A DNA stretch of 64,000 nucleotides, from assembly GCF_965214215.1 (NCBI RefSeq), contig NZ_CBDCBD010000003.1:1-64000 (forward strand), given 5' to 3'. The notes below the pieces were generated by a model. That model did no database searches. It was given only the letters and a program-made list of their open reading frames with translations, and was not told the DNA's origin. This document shows positions 24,115 through 33,380 of this stretch, in pieces. Position numbers and translations under genes: made by a program. Each line of letters starts with the position of its first letter. The first letter of the stretch is position 1. This DNA comes from Poriferisodalis sp965214215 (GTDB taxonomy: Bacteria > Actinomycetota > Acidimicrobiia > Acidimicrobiales > Poriferisodalaceae).

Positions 24115-25406
24115 GAGCCTCTGGCGAGCGAGCTGCCTCCCCGGTAGGCAGCATCGTCGCCGAGCTCATCCTCGATGCGCAGCAGCTGGTTGTACTTGGC
24201 GACACGATCGGAGCGGGCCGGCGCGCCAGTCTTGATCTGCCCGCAATTGGTCGCAACAGCCAGATCGGCGATGGTGGTGTCTTCGGACTCGCCTGAACGG
24301 TGCGACATGACTGCGGTGTAACCAGACCTTCCCGCCAACTCGACCGCATCGAGCGTCTCGGTCAGGGTGCCGATCTGGTTGACCTTCACCAGGATGCTGT
24401 TTGCGATGCCGGCATCGATGCCGCGCCCGAGCCGCTCGATGTTAGTGACGAAGAGATCGTCGCCGACGAGCTGGACCCGGTCACGCAGGAGCTCGCCGAG
24501 AGCGGACCAGCCGGCCCAGTCGTCCTCGGCCATGCCGTCCTCGACTGAGCAGATCGGGTAGCGGTCGCACAGGTCGGCGAGGTAGCCCGCGAATGCGGCA
24601 GCGTCGAGCTGGCGGTCCTCGCCGGCCAGGGTGTACAGGCCTTCGGCGTAGAACTCGGTGGACGCCACGTCGAGCGCGAGCGCCATGTCGACACCCGGCT
24701 CGAATCCGGCCTCGGTGATGGCTTCGATCAGCAGTGCCAGCGCGGCCTCGTTCGAGGACAGGTCGGGCGCGAATCCGCCTTCGTCGCCGACTGCCGTCGA
24801 CAACCCCCGCGAGCGCAGCACACCACGCAAGACGTGGTACGTCTCGGTCCCCCACCGAAGCGCCTCGGAGAACGACGCCGCGCCGACGGGGACGATCATG
24901 AACTCCTGCAGGTCCACGTTGTTGTCGGCGTGCTCGCCGCCATTGATGACATTCATCATCGGCGTCGGCAGCACATGAGCGTTGGCACCACCGACGTGGC
25001 GGTAGAGCGGCACGCCCAGCGCCGCCGCGGCGACGTGTGCTGTTGCCAGCGAGGCCGCCAGTACAGCATTCGCCCCCAAGCGCGCTTTGTTCATGGTGGC
25101 GTCGAGCTCAATCAGGGTGTGATCGACGAGTCGCTGATCCACGGCATCGAGACCCTCAAGCGCCTGAGCGATCTCGCCGTTCACGTGCCCCACCGCAACG
25201 GCGACGCCTTTGCCGCCGTATCGCTGCTCGCCGTCGCGCAATTCGACGGCCTCGAACTGGCCCGTCGAGGCGCCTGAAGGCACGATCGCCCTTCCCGCAG
25301 CGCCGCCTGCGGTGCGTACTTCGGCCTCGGTCGTGGGATTGCCGCGGGAATCCAGAACTTCCCGGCCGGTCACCTGAACGATCTGCGTGGACGCGCGTGC
25401 TGTCAC
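24111..25406 (-). CDS. eno: enolase
   Basis: A 431-residue phosphopyruvate hydratase (2-phosphoglycerate to phosphoenolpyruvate). The start is a GTG at 25406 giving an N-terminus that continues IVQVTGREVLDSRGNPTTEA, as in all enolases. Later motifs are GAILPSGASTG-equivalent AIVPSGASTGQFEAVELRDG, VGDEGGFAPDLSSNEAAL, the Mg-binding CSVEDGMAEDDW, the catalytic ILVKVNQIGTLTET and SHRSGESEDTTIADLAVA. It is part of the conserved mazG-eno-ftsB region. Confidence 0.97.
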   Translation of the reverse strand: MTARASTQIVQVTGREVLDSRGNPTTEAEVRTAGGAAGRAIVPSGASTGQFEAVELRDGEQRYGGKGVAVAVGHVNGEIAQALEGLDAVDQRLVDHTLIELDATMNKARLGANAVLAASLATAHVAAAALGVPLYRHVGGANAHVLPTPMMNVINGGEHADNNVDLQEFMIVPVGAASFSEALRWGTETYHVLRGVLRSRGLSTAVGDEGGFAPDLSSNEAALALLIEAITEAGFEPGVDMALALDVASTEFYAEGLYTLAGEDRQLDAAAFAGYLADLCDRYPICSVEDGMAEDDWAGWSALGELLRDRVQLVGDDLFVTNIERLGRGIDAGIANSILVKVNQIGTLTETLDAVELAGRSGYTAVMSHRSGESEDTTIADLAVATNCGQIKTGAPARSDRVAKYNQLLRIEDELGDDAAYRGGSSLARGS

Positions 25407-25465
25407 GCAATGCCACAGTACCGAAGCGTGCGACAGGCACGACCAGCGCGCCAGACGACGCCGCG

Positions 25466-26089
25466 TCAGGAGTTGCGCGTTTCGCGAGCCTTGATGCGGT
25501 CTGCGCGAGCAGCGCGTTCGGCCGCCTTGATCGCCTCCCACTGCGCCGAGAGCGCGTCATCGCTGGGTTCGGGAGCATCGGGGTCACGCAGGAAGACGTG
25601 CGGATGGCGGCGCAGCATCTTGGCCTCAACGGTCTCGAGCACCTCAGCCAAGGTGAACGTTCCGGCCTGCTCGCCGATCGCGGCATTCATCATGACCTGC
25701 AGCAGGACGTCGCCGAGTTCTTCGACCAAGTCCTCGATCGCTATGGCCAACTGGGCTGCGTCACCGGATTGAGCCTCGGTGGCGGCGTGCAACGCCTCGG
25801 CGAGCTCCGAGGCCTCATCGAGCGCGTAGGAGGCGAGCGTCGCGTGCGTCTGCGTCCGGTCCCACGGGCATTCCCGACGCAGCCGGGTGATCACCTCATG
25901 AAGCGAGACGAGGCGCGGCCCAAGATCCGGCTGACGGCGCGCAGATGCCGACCCGGCCGATGTTTCGCCCGTAGTCTCCCGCTCTTGTTCACCCGTCTCT
26001 TTCGAGACGGGCTCACGGGCCGCTCGGGCCACGGCGTCGCCTGCCGGCTCAGCCTCCGGTTGGACGTCGGGTCGACGCTCAGCAGCCAT
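25466..26089 (-). CDS. mazG: MazG-type nucleoside triphosphate pyrophosphohydrolase with an extra N-terminus
   Basis: A 207-residue protein. From about residue 62 it is MazG: LHEVITRLRRECPWDRTQTH, then ASYALDEASELAEAL with the metal-binding EExxE-type helix, and EDLVEELGDVLLQVMM. MazG hydrolyses NTPs to NMP and PPi and cleans aberrant nucleotides. The first 60 residues (AEPAGDAVARAAREPVSKET and onward) have no MazG counterpart. They are encoded by DNA that recurs in the tandem repeat at 53211-53450, so an in-frame repeat insertion is likely. The gene keeps the usual place between the SurA-like gene and eno. Confidence 0.9.
   Translation of the reverse strand: MAAERRPDVQPEAEPAGDAVARAAREPVSKETGEQERETTGETSAGSASARRQPDLGPRLVSLHEVITRLRRECPWDRTQTHATLASYALDEASELAEALHAATEAQSGDAAQLAIAIEDLVEELGDVLLQVMMNAAIGEQAGTFTLAEVLETVEAKMLRRHPHVFLRDPDAPEPSDDALSAQWEAIKAAERAARADRIKARETRNS
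25978..26057. repeat. copy of a dispersed repeat inside the mazG frame, with a hairpin
   Basis: The 47 bases 26011-26057 match 53392-53438 with two differences, and 25978-25990 (CCCGCTCTTGTTC) matches the adjoining part of the same repeat. Between these blocks the mazG copy has an 8-bp perfect inverted repeat, CCCGTCTC-TTTC-GAGACGGG (25992-26011), where the 53-kb copies have a shorter unrelated link. The whole stretch is coding and in frame with mazG. Confidence 0.75.
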
Positions 26090-26110
26090 CGCGATCCCCG
26101 TACCGACGGC

Positions 26111-27160
26111 TCACGGCAGGAGCGGCATCGATATCCGCAGGTTGCCCGCGATCCAGTCGCCGAGTTCGGGGGCGACATCCACTTCATAGGACGACATGAT
26201 CTCGGTCAGCACGTGGCCCGCGAACGGTCCGATCGAGGAGAGGTCGGTTGCATCGGTGCGCAGCGAATCCAGGTGCAGCACCACCCAGAGCTCTCCCGTC
26301 GGGCTCGCCGCGGACGGCAGCGTCAGCGGATCGCTCAACTCGCCGGGCTCAAGGTCGAGCAGCGCCAGTGCCAGCTCGCCGCCGCCGAACAAGCCGAACG
26401 GCTGGTCGCAGCCGAGGGTGCCATCGACCGCGGTGAGTCCGGGCAGGTTGACCGCAGCGGCGACATCGCCGAGCGGTTCGCCGTCCTGCACCCGACCGGC
26501 GGCTGCATATGCATCGGCTTCGGACGCCACTGCCAGCGCGCTGACACAGTGAGGCGTCGCCAGCCGCTCGATGCTTGGGTCTTCTTCGATGGCGCGCTGC
26601 TGCGCGAACTCTTCGAAGGGGCCTTCGAGGTGCGCTTGGACCTGCCCATTGATCTCCGCGTCCGACAGTCCGATATCAACCGCGAAACCCAGCCCGTTCA
26701 ATGCGGTGCCCGCGAGGCGCAACTGAACCATGGAGGTCAGTCGGGATACGTATTCCTCTTGGGTCGGGTTCTGTGGGTCGTCCATCAGCGTGACCGGTGA
26801 CTCCACGATGTTCGCAAGGACGTCGCCGACCAGTACCTGCCCGCCCGGGAAGCTCGCGGCGACGGCGGCGCCGTCGGAGAGCAGTGCTCGGTACGCGGCT
26901 TCTTGGACTGCCCGCGCTGCATCGCGTTCAGCCCGCTCGGCCTCAAGCTGAGCTTCCTGGGAGACCCGCTCTGCCTCGAGTTGCGCTTCTCGTTCAGCAG
27001 CCTCGACCGCATCCCGTGACACCACACCATCGCCATCGGTGTCGGCTGCCTCGACGAGTTCGGGGTCAAGCCCCGTTTCGATGGTGACGACGTTTCCGTC
27101 GTCGCTGCACGCGAACGACGCCCCCACCAGCGCTGCCAGCAACACAGTTCGTCGAATCAT
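26111..27160 (-). CDS. SurA/parvulin-like exported lipoprotein
   Basis: A 349-residue exported protein starting MIRRTVLLAALVGASFAC, with a lipobox-type Cys18. A calcium-loop-like DTDGDGVVSRDA follows near residue 40. Next comes a 40-residue charged coiled segment with the repeated unit QLEAER (about 50-92). A SurA N-domain-like helical region (VLVGDVLANIVESPV, RLTSMVQLRLAGTAL) and a parvulin-like module (HCVSALAVASEADAYAAAGR, LGCDQPFGLFGGG) come after that. Peptidyl-prolyl isomerase or chaperone activity outside the membrane is the likely role. It lies between mfd and mazG, where other actinobacteria often carry an LpqU-type or similar exported protein gene. Confidence 0.75.
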   Translation of the reverse strand: MIRRTVLLAALVGASFACSDDGNVVTIETGLDPELVEAADTDGDGVVSRDAVEAAEREAQLEAERVSQEAQLEAERAERDAARAVQEAAYRALLSDGAAVAASFPGGQVLVGDVLANIVESPVTLMDDPQNPTQEEYVSRLTSMVQLRLAGTALNGLGFAVDIGLSDAEINGQVQAHLEGPFEEFAQQRAIEEDPSIERLATPHCVSALAVASEADAYAAAGRVQDGEPLGDVAAAVNLPGLTAVDGTLGCDQPFGLFGGGELALALLDLEPGELSDPLTLPSAASPTGELWVVLHLDSLRTDATDLSSIGPFAGHVLTEIMSSYEVDVAPELGDWIAGNLRISMPLLP

Positions 27161-27225
27161 GGAACTCCCCCGGGCACGCACTGCGGGCAGGCTAGGTGGT
27201 TGCCGCTTCGGCAACCTTGCACGCC

Positions 27226-30200
27226 TCAGTCGCCGGGGGGCCGCAACTGCTGGCAGAACGAGAACAGGTGCCCGACCATGGCCGGCTTCAACGCGCGAAC
27301 CGACAGCTGCACCTCGCTGCCGCCTGCACCTGCGTCCACCTTGTAGCGCGCTGCGCTGAAGGGCGTACCTGCACAGATGCGCCGCATGCGTAGTTCCTCG
27401 CTCGCTGTCAGTGTGAGCGGCCCCAAGCGCACCCGCCCGCCGTCGTGGCCGGGAGCGAACGCCACGGTCCGCATGCCGAGCCGGTGACATTCGGCGCGCA
27501 GCAGTGCAATGTGCAACAACGTCCGCGCGGCATCCGGGATCGGTCCGTAGCGGTCGGTCCATTCAGCTTCGATGTCGGCCACCTCGACGAGCTCGGTGAC
27601 TGCTCCGAGTCGGCGGTACGCCTCGAGGCGGCCTGTCGCGTCGGCCACGTAGTCGTCGGGAAGGTGTGCGACGAGCGGCAGATCGATGACGATTTCGGTC
27701 GGCTGTTCGGGCGTTTCGCCGCTCAGGGAGGCAACTGCCTCGCTGACAAGTTCGCAGTAGAGGTCGTAGCCAACGGCGGCGACGTGGCCCGACTGCACGC
27801 CGCTGAGCAGGTTGCCGGCGCCGCGCAGCTGCAGGTCGCGCATCGCGATGCGGTACCCCGAGCCCAGCTCGGTGGATTCACCGATCGTGCGCAGGCGCTC
27901 GTAGGCCTCTTCAGAGAGCGAACGGCCCTCAGGGTGGAACAGGTATGCGTAGGCGCGCTGACCCGAACGGCCCACACGCCCACGGATCTGATGCAGCTGA
28001 CCGAGGCCCAGTAGATCGGCGCGATCCACGACCAGGGTGTTGACGCTCGGCATGTCGATGCCCGACTCGATGATGGTCGTGCAGACCAGCACGTCGTAGG
28101 CACCTTCCCAGAAGTCGATGACTACCTGTTCCAGCGTTCCCTCGTCCATTTGACCGTGCGCCACGGCGATGCGCGCCTCGGGCACCAGTTCTGCCAGGCC
28201 TGCCGCCACCACGCCGATGTCGGCGACGCGGTTGTGCACGAAGAACACCTGACCCTCGCGCAGCAGCTCTCGCCGGATGGCTTCGCTGACGGCACGCTCG
28301 TCGTAAGGGCCGACGTGGGTGAGGATCGGCTGGCGTTCCGCAGGAGGCGTCTGCAGCAGCGACAGGTCCCGGATGCCGGTGAGTGCCATTTCGAGCGTCC
28401 GGGGAATGGGGGTGGCCGTCAGGGTCAGCACATCGACCTCGGCGCGCAGGTACTTGATCGCCTCCTTGTGGCTCACGCCGAAGCGCTGCTCCTCGTCCAC
28501 CACCAGCAGGCCCAGGTTGGCGAATTTCACGTCGCCCGACAGCAGCCGGTGGGTGCCGATCACCAGGTCGACCGTGCCATCGGCCACACCGGCGACCACC
28601 GCTCGCTGTTCGGCGGGCGTGAGAAAACGGCTCAGCACCTCGACGCGGACGGGATGGTCGGCGAAACGCTCTGCGAATGTCTGGTGGTGCTGCTGGGCCA
28701 GCAGCGTCGTCGGCACCAGCACGGCTGCTTGCTTGCCGGCGCTCACGGCGCAGAAGGCAGCCCGCACCGCCACCTCCGTCTTGCCGAATCCAACATCGCC
28801 GCACACCAAGCGGTCCATCGGCGTGGGCTCGGACATGTCCCCCAGCACCTCGTCGATGGTGCGGCGCTGGTCGGGCGTCGGCATGTAGGCGAAGCTCTCG
28901 GCCAGCTCGGCCATGCCCAGGCCTTCGGGATCGAACGCGTTGCCCGATGTGGTGATCCGCCGCTGGTACAGCACCACCAGCTCTTGGGCGATCTCGGCGA
29001 CCGCTGCGCGCACCTTGGCCTTCTGGCGCTGGAAGTCGCTGCCGCCCATGCGACTGAGCCGGGGCGTCTCCCCGCCGATGTAGGGGCGGATGAAGTCGAT
29101 CTGCTCGGTGGGCAGGTAGAGCCGGTCGGTTCCCCGGAATTCCAGCTCGAGGTAGTCGCGCTCGTCGTCGCCGAAGGCCCGGCGCACGAGCCCTGCGTAG
29201 CGGGCGATGCCGTGATGGTGATGAACGACGAAGTCGCCGACGCTGAGATCTTCGAACGACGACGTGACGCCGGTGCGACGTCGAGCTGCGCGATGGACTC
29301 GGCGGCGACCGGTGAACTCTGCTTCGGGCAGCACCGCGACCCCGGCGGCGGGCGCGATGAAACCCTGTTCGAGCGGCGCGACCACCACGTGACCGCCTGG
29401 CAGCGGGGCAAAGGTTGAGGGCCCCGAATGCAAGCGCAATGGGACTTGTTCCGCGCCCAGCGCGTCAGCGAGCCGAGCAGCCGAACCGTCGCCTTCGGCC
29501 GCCACGACGACAACGGATCGCGCCGCGCTGTCTCCGACCTGTCGCTCCGCGCTGCCTCCGACTTGTCGCTGCGTTCCGGTCACCAGGCGGCGGAGCTGGG
29601 ACACCAGGCGGCTGGGATCGCCGGCGGCGGGCACCCATGGCTCGGTGGAGATCTGCGGCCCCCGATCGCCCTGCGCTGTGGGCGCTGCGGTGGAGTCCAC
29701 CGACCACACCGCGGCTTCGCAGCGGGCCAGCAACCGGTCGAACGCAACGTGCAGCCGGGGGAATGCCGCGCCAGCAGCGTCGGGGCCATTGGGGTGGTGG
29801 TCATCCGAGTCGCCAAGACTCCGCAGGCCCCACGTGACCGCCAGCGAACGGGTCAGATCGTCGGTTTCTGCGGTGATGTCGGCAGCTCGGTCTGCGAGGC
29901 GCCGCGGCTCGCACAGCAACACCAGCGCATCGGGGCCAAGCAGGTCCGGCAGCACGATCTCGTCGGGAGCGAGCCACGGCAGCCACGACTCCATCCCGTC
30001 GAACAGCTCACCCCTGCTGAGGCGCTCCATGTGCTCGCGGCACCACGGCTCGCTGATCGCCAGCGCTGCGGCACGTTCCCGCATGGCAGCATCGGGACGC
30101 ATCTCGCGCGCCGGGTACATCTGCGTCTCGGCAAGCTCTGCGACCGAACGCTGATCGGCGATGGAGAACTCCGTGAGGCGGTCTACCTCGTCGCCCCACA

Positions 30201-30825
30201 GGTCGATGCGCACCGGCATCTCGACCGTCGGGCAGAAGACGTCCACGATCCCGCCGCGCACTGCGATCTCGCCGCGGTGCTCAACTTGATGCTCACGGCG
30301 ATATCCCCAAGTCACCAGCTGCGACACGAGTTCGCCGAGGTCGCACCGATCGCCTCGTGTCACGCGCATCACCGACACTGCTGGGGCAACTGCGTCGGGG
30401 CTGAGCCGCTGAAGCAGCGCTCGAATCGGGGCGACGATCACCTTGAGATTGCTCTCGCTGGCGTCGGTGGGGGATCTCAGCGTCTCCAGCACTGCCAGCC
30501 GGCGGCCCATCGTCTCGGTCGCCGGGCTCACTCGTTCGAACGGCAGCGTTTCCCACGCTCCGAACAGTGCGACGTGTTGGGGCCCGAGCCAGGTGCGGAG
30601 GTCTTCGACGTAGCGCTCGGATTCATGGGCCGTCGCAGTCACGACCAGGACCGGTGCCCTCGATCCCAATGTCGCCAAGCCGGCGGCGACGAACGGGCGG
30701 GCTCCCTCGGCGACGGCAATCGAACCCGACGCGCGGCCCAGCATCGACACGAAGCCGCGGTCGTTGGCAAGTCGCTCGGTCAGCACCCGCAGCGGCGCTG
30801 CGCCCGCCGAGTCTGCCGCGCTCAC
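27226..30825 (-). CDS. mfd: transcription-repair coupling factor
   Basis: A 1199-residue DNA translocase that removes RNA polymerase stalled at lesions and recruits UvrA. The GTG at 30825 is coupled to the pth stop (GTGA, 30822-30825). The N-terminal UvrB-like modules are followed by the CarD-like RNA polymerase interaction domain at about 520-580 (VGDFVVHHHHGIARYAGLV). Walker A GDVGFGKTEVAVRA is at about 673, VDEEQRFGVSHKE at about 773, and the TRG/helicase part includes VHNRVADIGVVAAGL and GRVGRSGQRAYAYL. The C-terminal UvrA-binding inhibitory domain is present. The length is normal for the family. Confidence 0.97.
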   Translation of the reverse strand: MSAADSAGAAPLRVLTERLANDRGFVSMLGRASGSIAVAEGARPFVAAGLATLGSRAPVLVVTATAHESERYVEDLRTWLGPQHVALFGAWETLPFERVSPATETMGRRLAVLETLRSPTDASESNLKVIVAPIRALLQRLSPDAVAPAVSVMRVTRGDRCDLGELVSQLVTWGYRREHQVEHRGEIAVRGGIVDVFCPTVEMPVRIDLWGDEVDRLTEFSIADQRSVAELAETQMYPAREMRPDAAMRERAAALAISEPWCREHMERLSRGELFDGMESWLPWLAPDEIVLPDLLGPDALVLLCEPRRLADRAADITAETDDLTRSLAVTWGLRSLGDSDDHHPNGPDAAGAAFPRLHVAFDRLLARCEAAVWSVDSTAAPTAQGDRGPQISTEPWVPAAGDPSRLVSQLRRLVTGTQRQVGGSAERQVGDSAARSVVVVAAEGDGSAARLADALGAEQVPLRLHSGPSTFAPLPGGHVVVAPLEQGFIAPAAGVAVLPEAEFTGRRRVHRAARRRTGVTSSFEDLSVGDFVVHHHHGIARYAGLVRRAFGDDERDYLELEFRGTDRLYLPTEQIDFIRPYIGGETPRLSRMGGSDFQRQKAKVRAAVAEIAQELVVLYQRRITTSGNAFDPEGLGMAELAESFAYMPTPDQRRTIDEVLGDMSEPTPMDRLVCGDVGFGKTEVAVRAAFCAVSAGKQAAVLVPTTLLAQQHHQTFAERFADHPVRVEVLSRFLTPAEQRAVVAGVADGTVDLVIGTHRLLSGDVKFANLGLLVVDEEQRFGVSHKEAIKYLRAEVDVLTLTATPIPRTLEMALTGIRDLSLLQTPPAERQPILTHVGPYDERAVSEAIRRELLREGQVFFVHNRVADIGVVAAGLAELVPEARIAVAHGQMDEGTLEQVVIDFWEGAYDVLVCTTIIESGIDMPSVNTLVVDRADLLGLGQLHQIRGRVGRSGQRAYAYLFHPEGRSLSEEAYERLRTIGESTELGSGYRIAMRDLQLRGAGNLLSGVQSGHVAAVGYDLYCELVSEAVASLSGETPEQPTEIVIDLPLVAHLPDDYVADATGRLEAYRRLGAVTELVEVADIEAEWTDRYGPIPDAARTLLHIALLRAECHRLGMRTVAFAPGHDGGRVRLGPLTLTASEELRMRRICAGTPFSAARYKVDAGAGGSEVQLSVRALKPAMVGHLFSFCQQLRPPGD

Positions 30826-31463
30826 TGCGGGTGGGGATCGGGTCCCCGCCGTCGGGCGTTCGCGACGTTCATGGCCGCCTCGATGCTGTCGCGCACCAAC
30901 ACTTCCAACCCCGACACCGCACGGTCCAGTGCCGCATCGATCAGCGGCGCGTCCGAGCGCGCCGGCCGCTGCAATACCCACTTGCGGCCGGCTTCGGGTC
31001 GTGGCGGCTTGCCGATGCCGATGCGAAGACGTACGAAGTCACGCGTTCCGAGCTGGTCGGCAATCGACGCCAAGCCGTTGTGGCCGGCGATCCCCCCGCC
31101 CGCCTTGAACCGCACCTGCCCGGGGTCGAGGTCGAGTTCGTCGTGCACGACTACGAGCTGCGACGGCTCGACGATGCCATGACGTCTCACCAGCGCGCCC
31201 ACACTGCGGCCGCTCTCGTTCATGAATGTGGACGGGCACGCAAGCGTGACGCGGCGCTCGCCCACCGTCGTCTCGCCGACGCGAGCGTGCTCGCGCCGCT
31301 GCACCGCCAAGTCGCACTGAAGCGCCGATGCCCAACGTTCGGTGGCCTCGGCCCCGACATTGTGACGGCTTCCCCCATAGCGCTCCGGAGGGTTACCGAG
31401 ACCCACCACCAGCCAGTCTGCGGCTGTTCCCCGCCGCGCGGCCGCCCGGCGGAACACAGACAC
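30822..31463 (-). CDS. pth: peptidyl-tRNA hydrolase
   Basis: A 213-residue enzyme that recycles peptidyl-tRNA. The N-terminal signature is WLVVGLGNPPERYGGSRHNVG, with the catalytic His in RHNVG. Other family motifs are CPSTFMNESGRSVG, VVVHDELDLDPGQVRFKAGG and GIAGHNGLASI. It starts at GTG 31463, 8 bases after rplY, in the conserved rplY-pth-mfd order. Confidence 0.95.
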   Translation of the reverse strand: MSVFRRAAARRGTAADWLVVGLGNPPERYGGSRHNVGAEATERWASALQCDLAVQRREHARVGETTVGERRVTLACPSTFMNESGRSVGALVRRHGIVEPSQLVVVHDELDLDPGQVRFKAGGGIAGHNGLASIADQLGTRDFVRLRIGIGKPPRPEAGRKWVLQRPARSDAPLIDAALDRAVSGLEVLVRDSIEAAMNVANARRRGPDPHPQ

Positions 31464-31471
31464 CGGGTCGG

Positions 31472-32113
31472 TCAGTCCTCGTCGGCGGCGTCGTCGGCGG
31501 CGGCTTCCTCGGCGTCGATTGGCTCGCCTGCTTCGTCGATCTGCTCCGCAGCAACGGCGGCGCGTGTCCGCTGCGCAATAGCCACGAGCGTGTCGCTTTC
31601 GAACAGGCTCACCATGCCCTCAGGCAGGGGAAGATCACTGACGCGGATTGGGTTGTCCAGCGAGAGCGTCTCCACGTCGACGTCGAATGCCGGCGGGATC
31701 ACACCCGCAGGTGACTCGACGTGCAGCGACATCAGCTGCTGCTGTACCACCGCACCTTCGCGGCCGGCCACCGCCGCCTCGCCGACGAGGCGAATCGGCA
31801 CGTCCACCACCAGCCGCTCGTCGAGGGAGATAAGCAGGAAATCGACATGAGTAACGCGGTTGGCGATCGAATCACGCTGCATGTCCTTGACGATGGTGAG
31901 ATGGTCCTTGCCGTCGACCTCAAGGGTGATGATCGCGTTCGGGCCTGCAGCGTTCAGAGCAGCCCGGAACCGCAGGCGGTCGAGCGTGATGGTCACGGGA
32001 TCGCTGCCGTGGCCGTACATCACCGCGGGGATCTTGTTGGCAGCGCGCAGGCGCTTCGAGTGGCCCGTGCCGGTCATGTGACGAGGCTCGGCGATGAGCT
32101 TCAGCTGTTCCAT
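31472..32113 (-). CDS. rplY: ribosomal protein bL25, CTC form
   Basis: A 213-residue L25/TL5/CTC protein that binds 5S rRNA. The N-terminal L25 domain has SKRLRAANKIPAVMYGHGSD and DHLTIVKDMQRDSI with VTHVDFLLISLDE. A C-terminal beta domain and an acidic, alanine-rich tail (EEAAADDAADED) follow, as in actinobacterial CTC proteins. The ATG at 32113 is preferred to the longer frame. It is located between prs and pth as expected. Confidence 0.95.
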   Translation of the reverse strand: MEQLKLIAEPRHMTGTGHSKRLRAANKIPAVMYGHGSDPVTITLDRLRFRAALNAAGPNAIITLEVDGKDHLTIVKDMQRDSIANRVTHVDFLLISLDERLVVDVPIRLVGEAAVAGREGAVVQQQLMSLHVESPAGVIPPAFDVDVETLSLDNPIRVSDLPLPEGMVSLFESDTLVAIAQRTRAAVAAEQIDEAGEPIDAEEAAADDAADED

Positions 32114-32203
32114 GCTGGCCCTTTCGGCAGTTGGGCCCCGCCAGCTCACGAACTCTTGGGCGACGGGCGTCGAGTCGATCAGCGACGAGGAAGCTTACGG
32201 GTC

Positions 32204-33187
32204 TCAGAAGAGGTTCTGGCCGTCGAAGATCTCCGACACAGACGCGTCCTCGAACACCGACTCCAAAGCGTCGGCGAACACGCCGGCAACGCTCAGCACG
32301 ACGAGCTTGTCGAACTGCTTGGAGCTCGGAATTGGCACCGTGTTTGTGACGATGACCTGGCTCAGCGAGGAATTCTTCAAGCGGTCCACGGCGGGTTCGG
32401 AGAACAATCCGTGCGTGCTCGCGCACATCACGTCGGACGCGCCGCTGGCAAGCAGCGTCTCGGTGGCCGAGCAGATGGTTCCGGCCGTGTCGATCATGTC
32501 GTCGATGATCACGCAGGTGCGGCCCGCTACTTCGCCCATGATGCCAAGCGCCTCGGACTCGTTGGCGTTGTCGGTCGCGCGGCGCTTGTAGATGGACGCC
32601 ACATCGCAGCCGAGTCGGGTCGCGTAGCGCTCAGCCACCTTCACACGGCCGGTGTCGGGCGACACAATCACCGAGTCGGTCCCCATGACGTCGGACAGGT
32701 AGTCGATGAGTACCGGCGCCGCCGTCAGATGATCCACCGGACCGTCGAAGAAACCCTGGATTTGGCCGCTGTGCAGGTCGATCGACACCAGCCGCTCTGC
32801 GCCTGCGACGGTGAACATGTCCGCGAGCAGTCGCGCGGTGATCGGTTCGCGGCCCGCGGCCTTGCGGTCCTGTCGGGCGTAGCCATACAGGGGCGCGACC
32901 GCGGTGATGCGCTTGGCTGACGCACGCCGCGCGGCATCCACCATGACGAGCTGCTCCATGATCGCATCATTGAGGCTCATGGTCTCGCAGGCGGCGTGAC
33001 TCTGGATGATGAACACGTCGCCGCCGCGAATCGACTCCGCGAACTTGCACTTGATCTCGCCATTGGCGAAGTCGATGAGCCCGGGGTCGCCGAGCTCCAC
33101 GCCGAGCTGGGAGGCAATCTCGGTAGCCAACTCAGGGTTTGCTCTGCCGCTGAAGAGGTGCAAGCGCTTCTTGGTGACCAGCTCCAT
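32204..33187 (-). CDS. prs: ribose-phosphate pyrophosphokinase
   Basis: A 327-residue PRPP synthase producing phosphoribosyl pyrophosphate for nucleotide and amino acid synthesis. The ATG at 33187 gives MELVTKKRLHLFSGRANPEL. Motifs are the ATP-binding RITAVAPLYGYARQDRKAAG, the flexible-loop DLHSGQIQGFFDGPVDHL, the PRPP signature VIIDDMIDTAGTICSATE and VSPDTGRVKVAERYA. It sits in the glmU-prs-rplY order. Confidence 0.96.
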   Translation of the reverse strand: MELVTKKRLHLFSGRANPELATEIASQLGVELGDPGLIDFANGEIKCKFAESIRGGDVFIIQSHAACETMSLNDAIMEQLVMVDAARRASAKRITAVAPLYGYARQDRKAAGREPITARLLADMFTVAGAERLVSIDLHSGQIQGFFDGPVDHLTAAPVLIDYLSDVMGTDSVIVSPDTGRVKVAERYATRLGCDVASIYKRRATDNANESEALGIMGEVAGRTCVIIDDMIDTAGTICSATETLLASGASDVMCASTHGLFSEPAVDRLKNSSLSQVIVTNTVPIPSSKQFDKLVVLSVAGVFADALESVFEDASVSEIFDGQNLF

Positions 33188-33380
33188 TGCGTGTTCCTTT
33201 CTCAGCGGTGCAGGGGGCGACGTGCTCGACGCAGACGCGCTCGAAGCAGCACTAGCTGAGGGCTGGGCGGAACGCTCGGCAATGGGTTTTGGCGGCATGT
33301 TCGGCAGTCGGGCGACGATTCGAGGCTATCCGACCGCACCCGCGTCTCGAAGAGGCGTGCCGCCATGGAGCCGCCGACGC

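Noticed and set aside
26111..27562. Longer start for the SurA-like gene at 27562
   Set aside because: The extra 134 codons overlap the end of mfd in another frame and lack any signal peptide, whereas ATG 27160 begins one.
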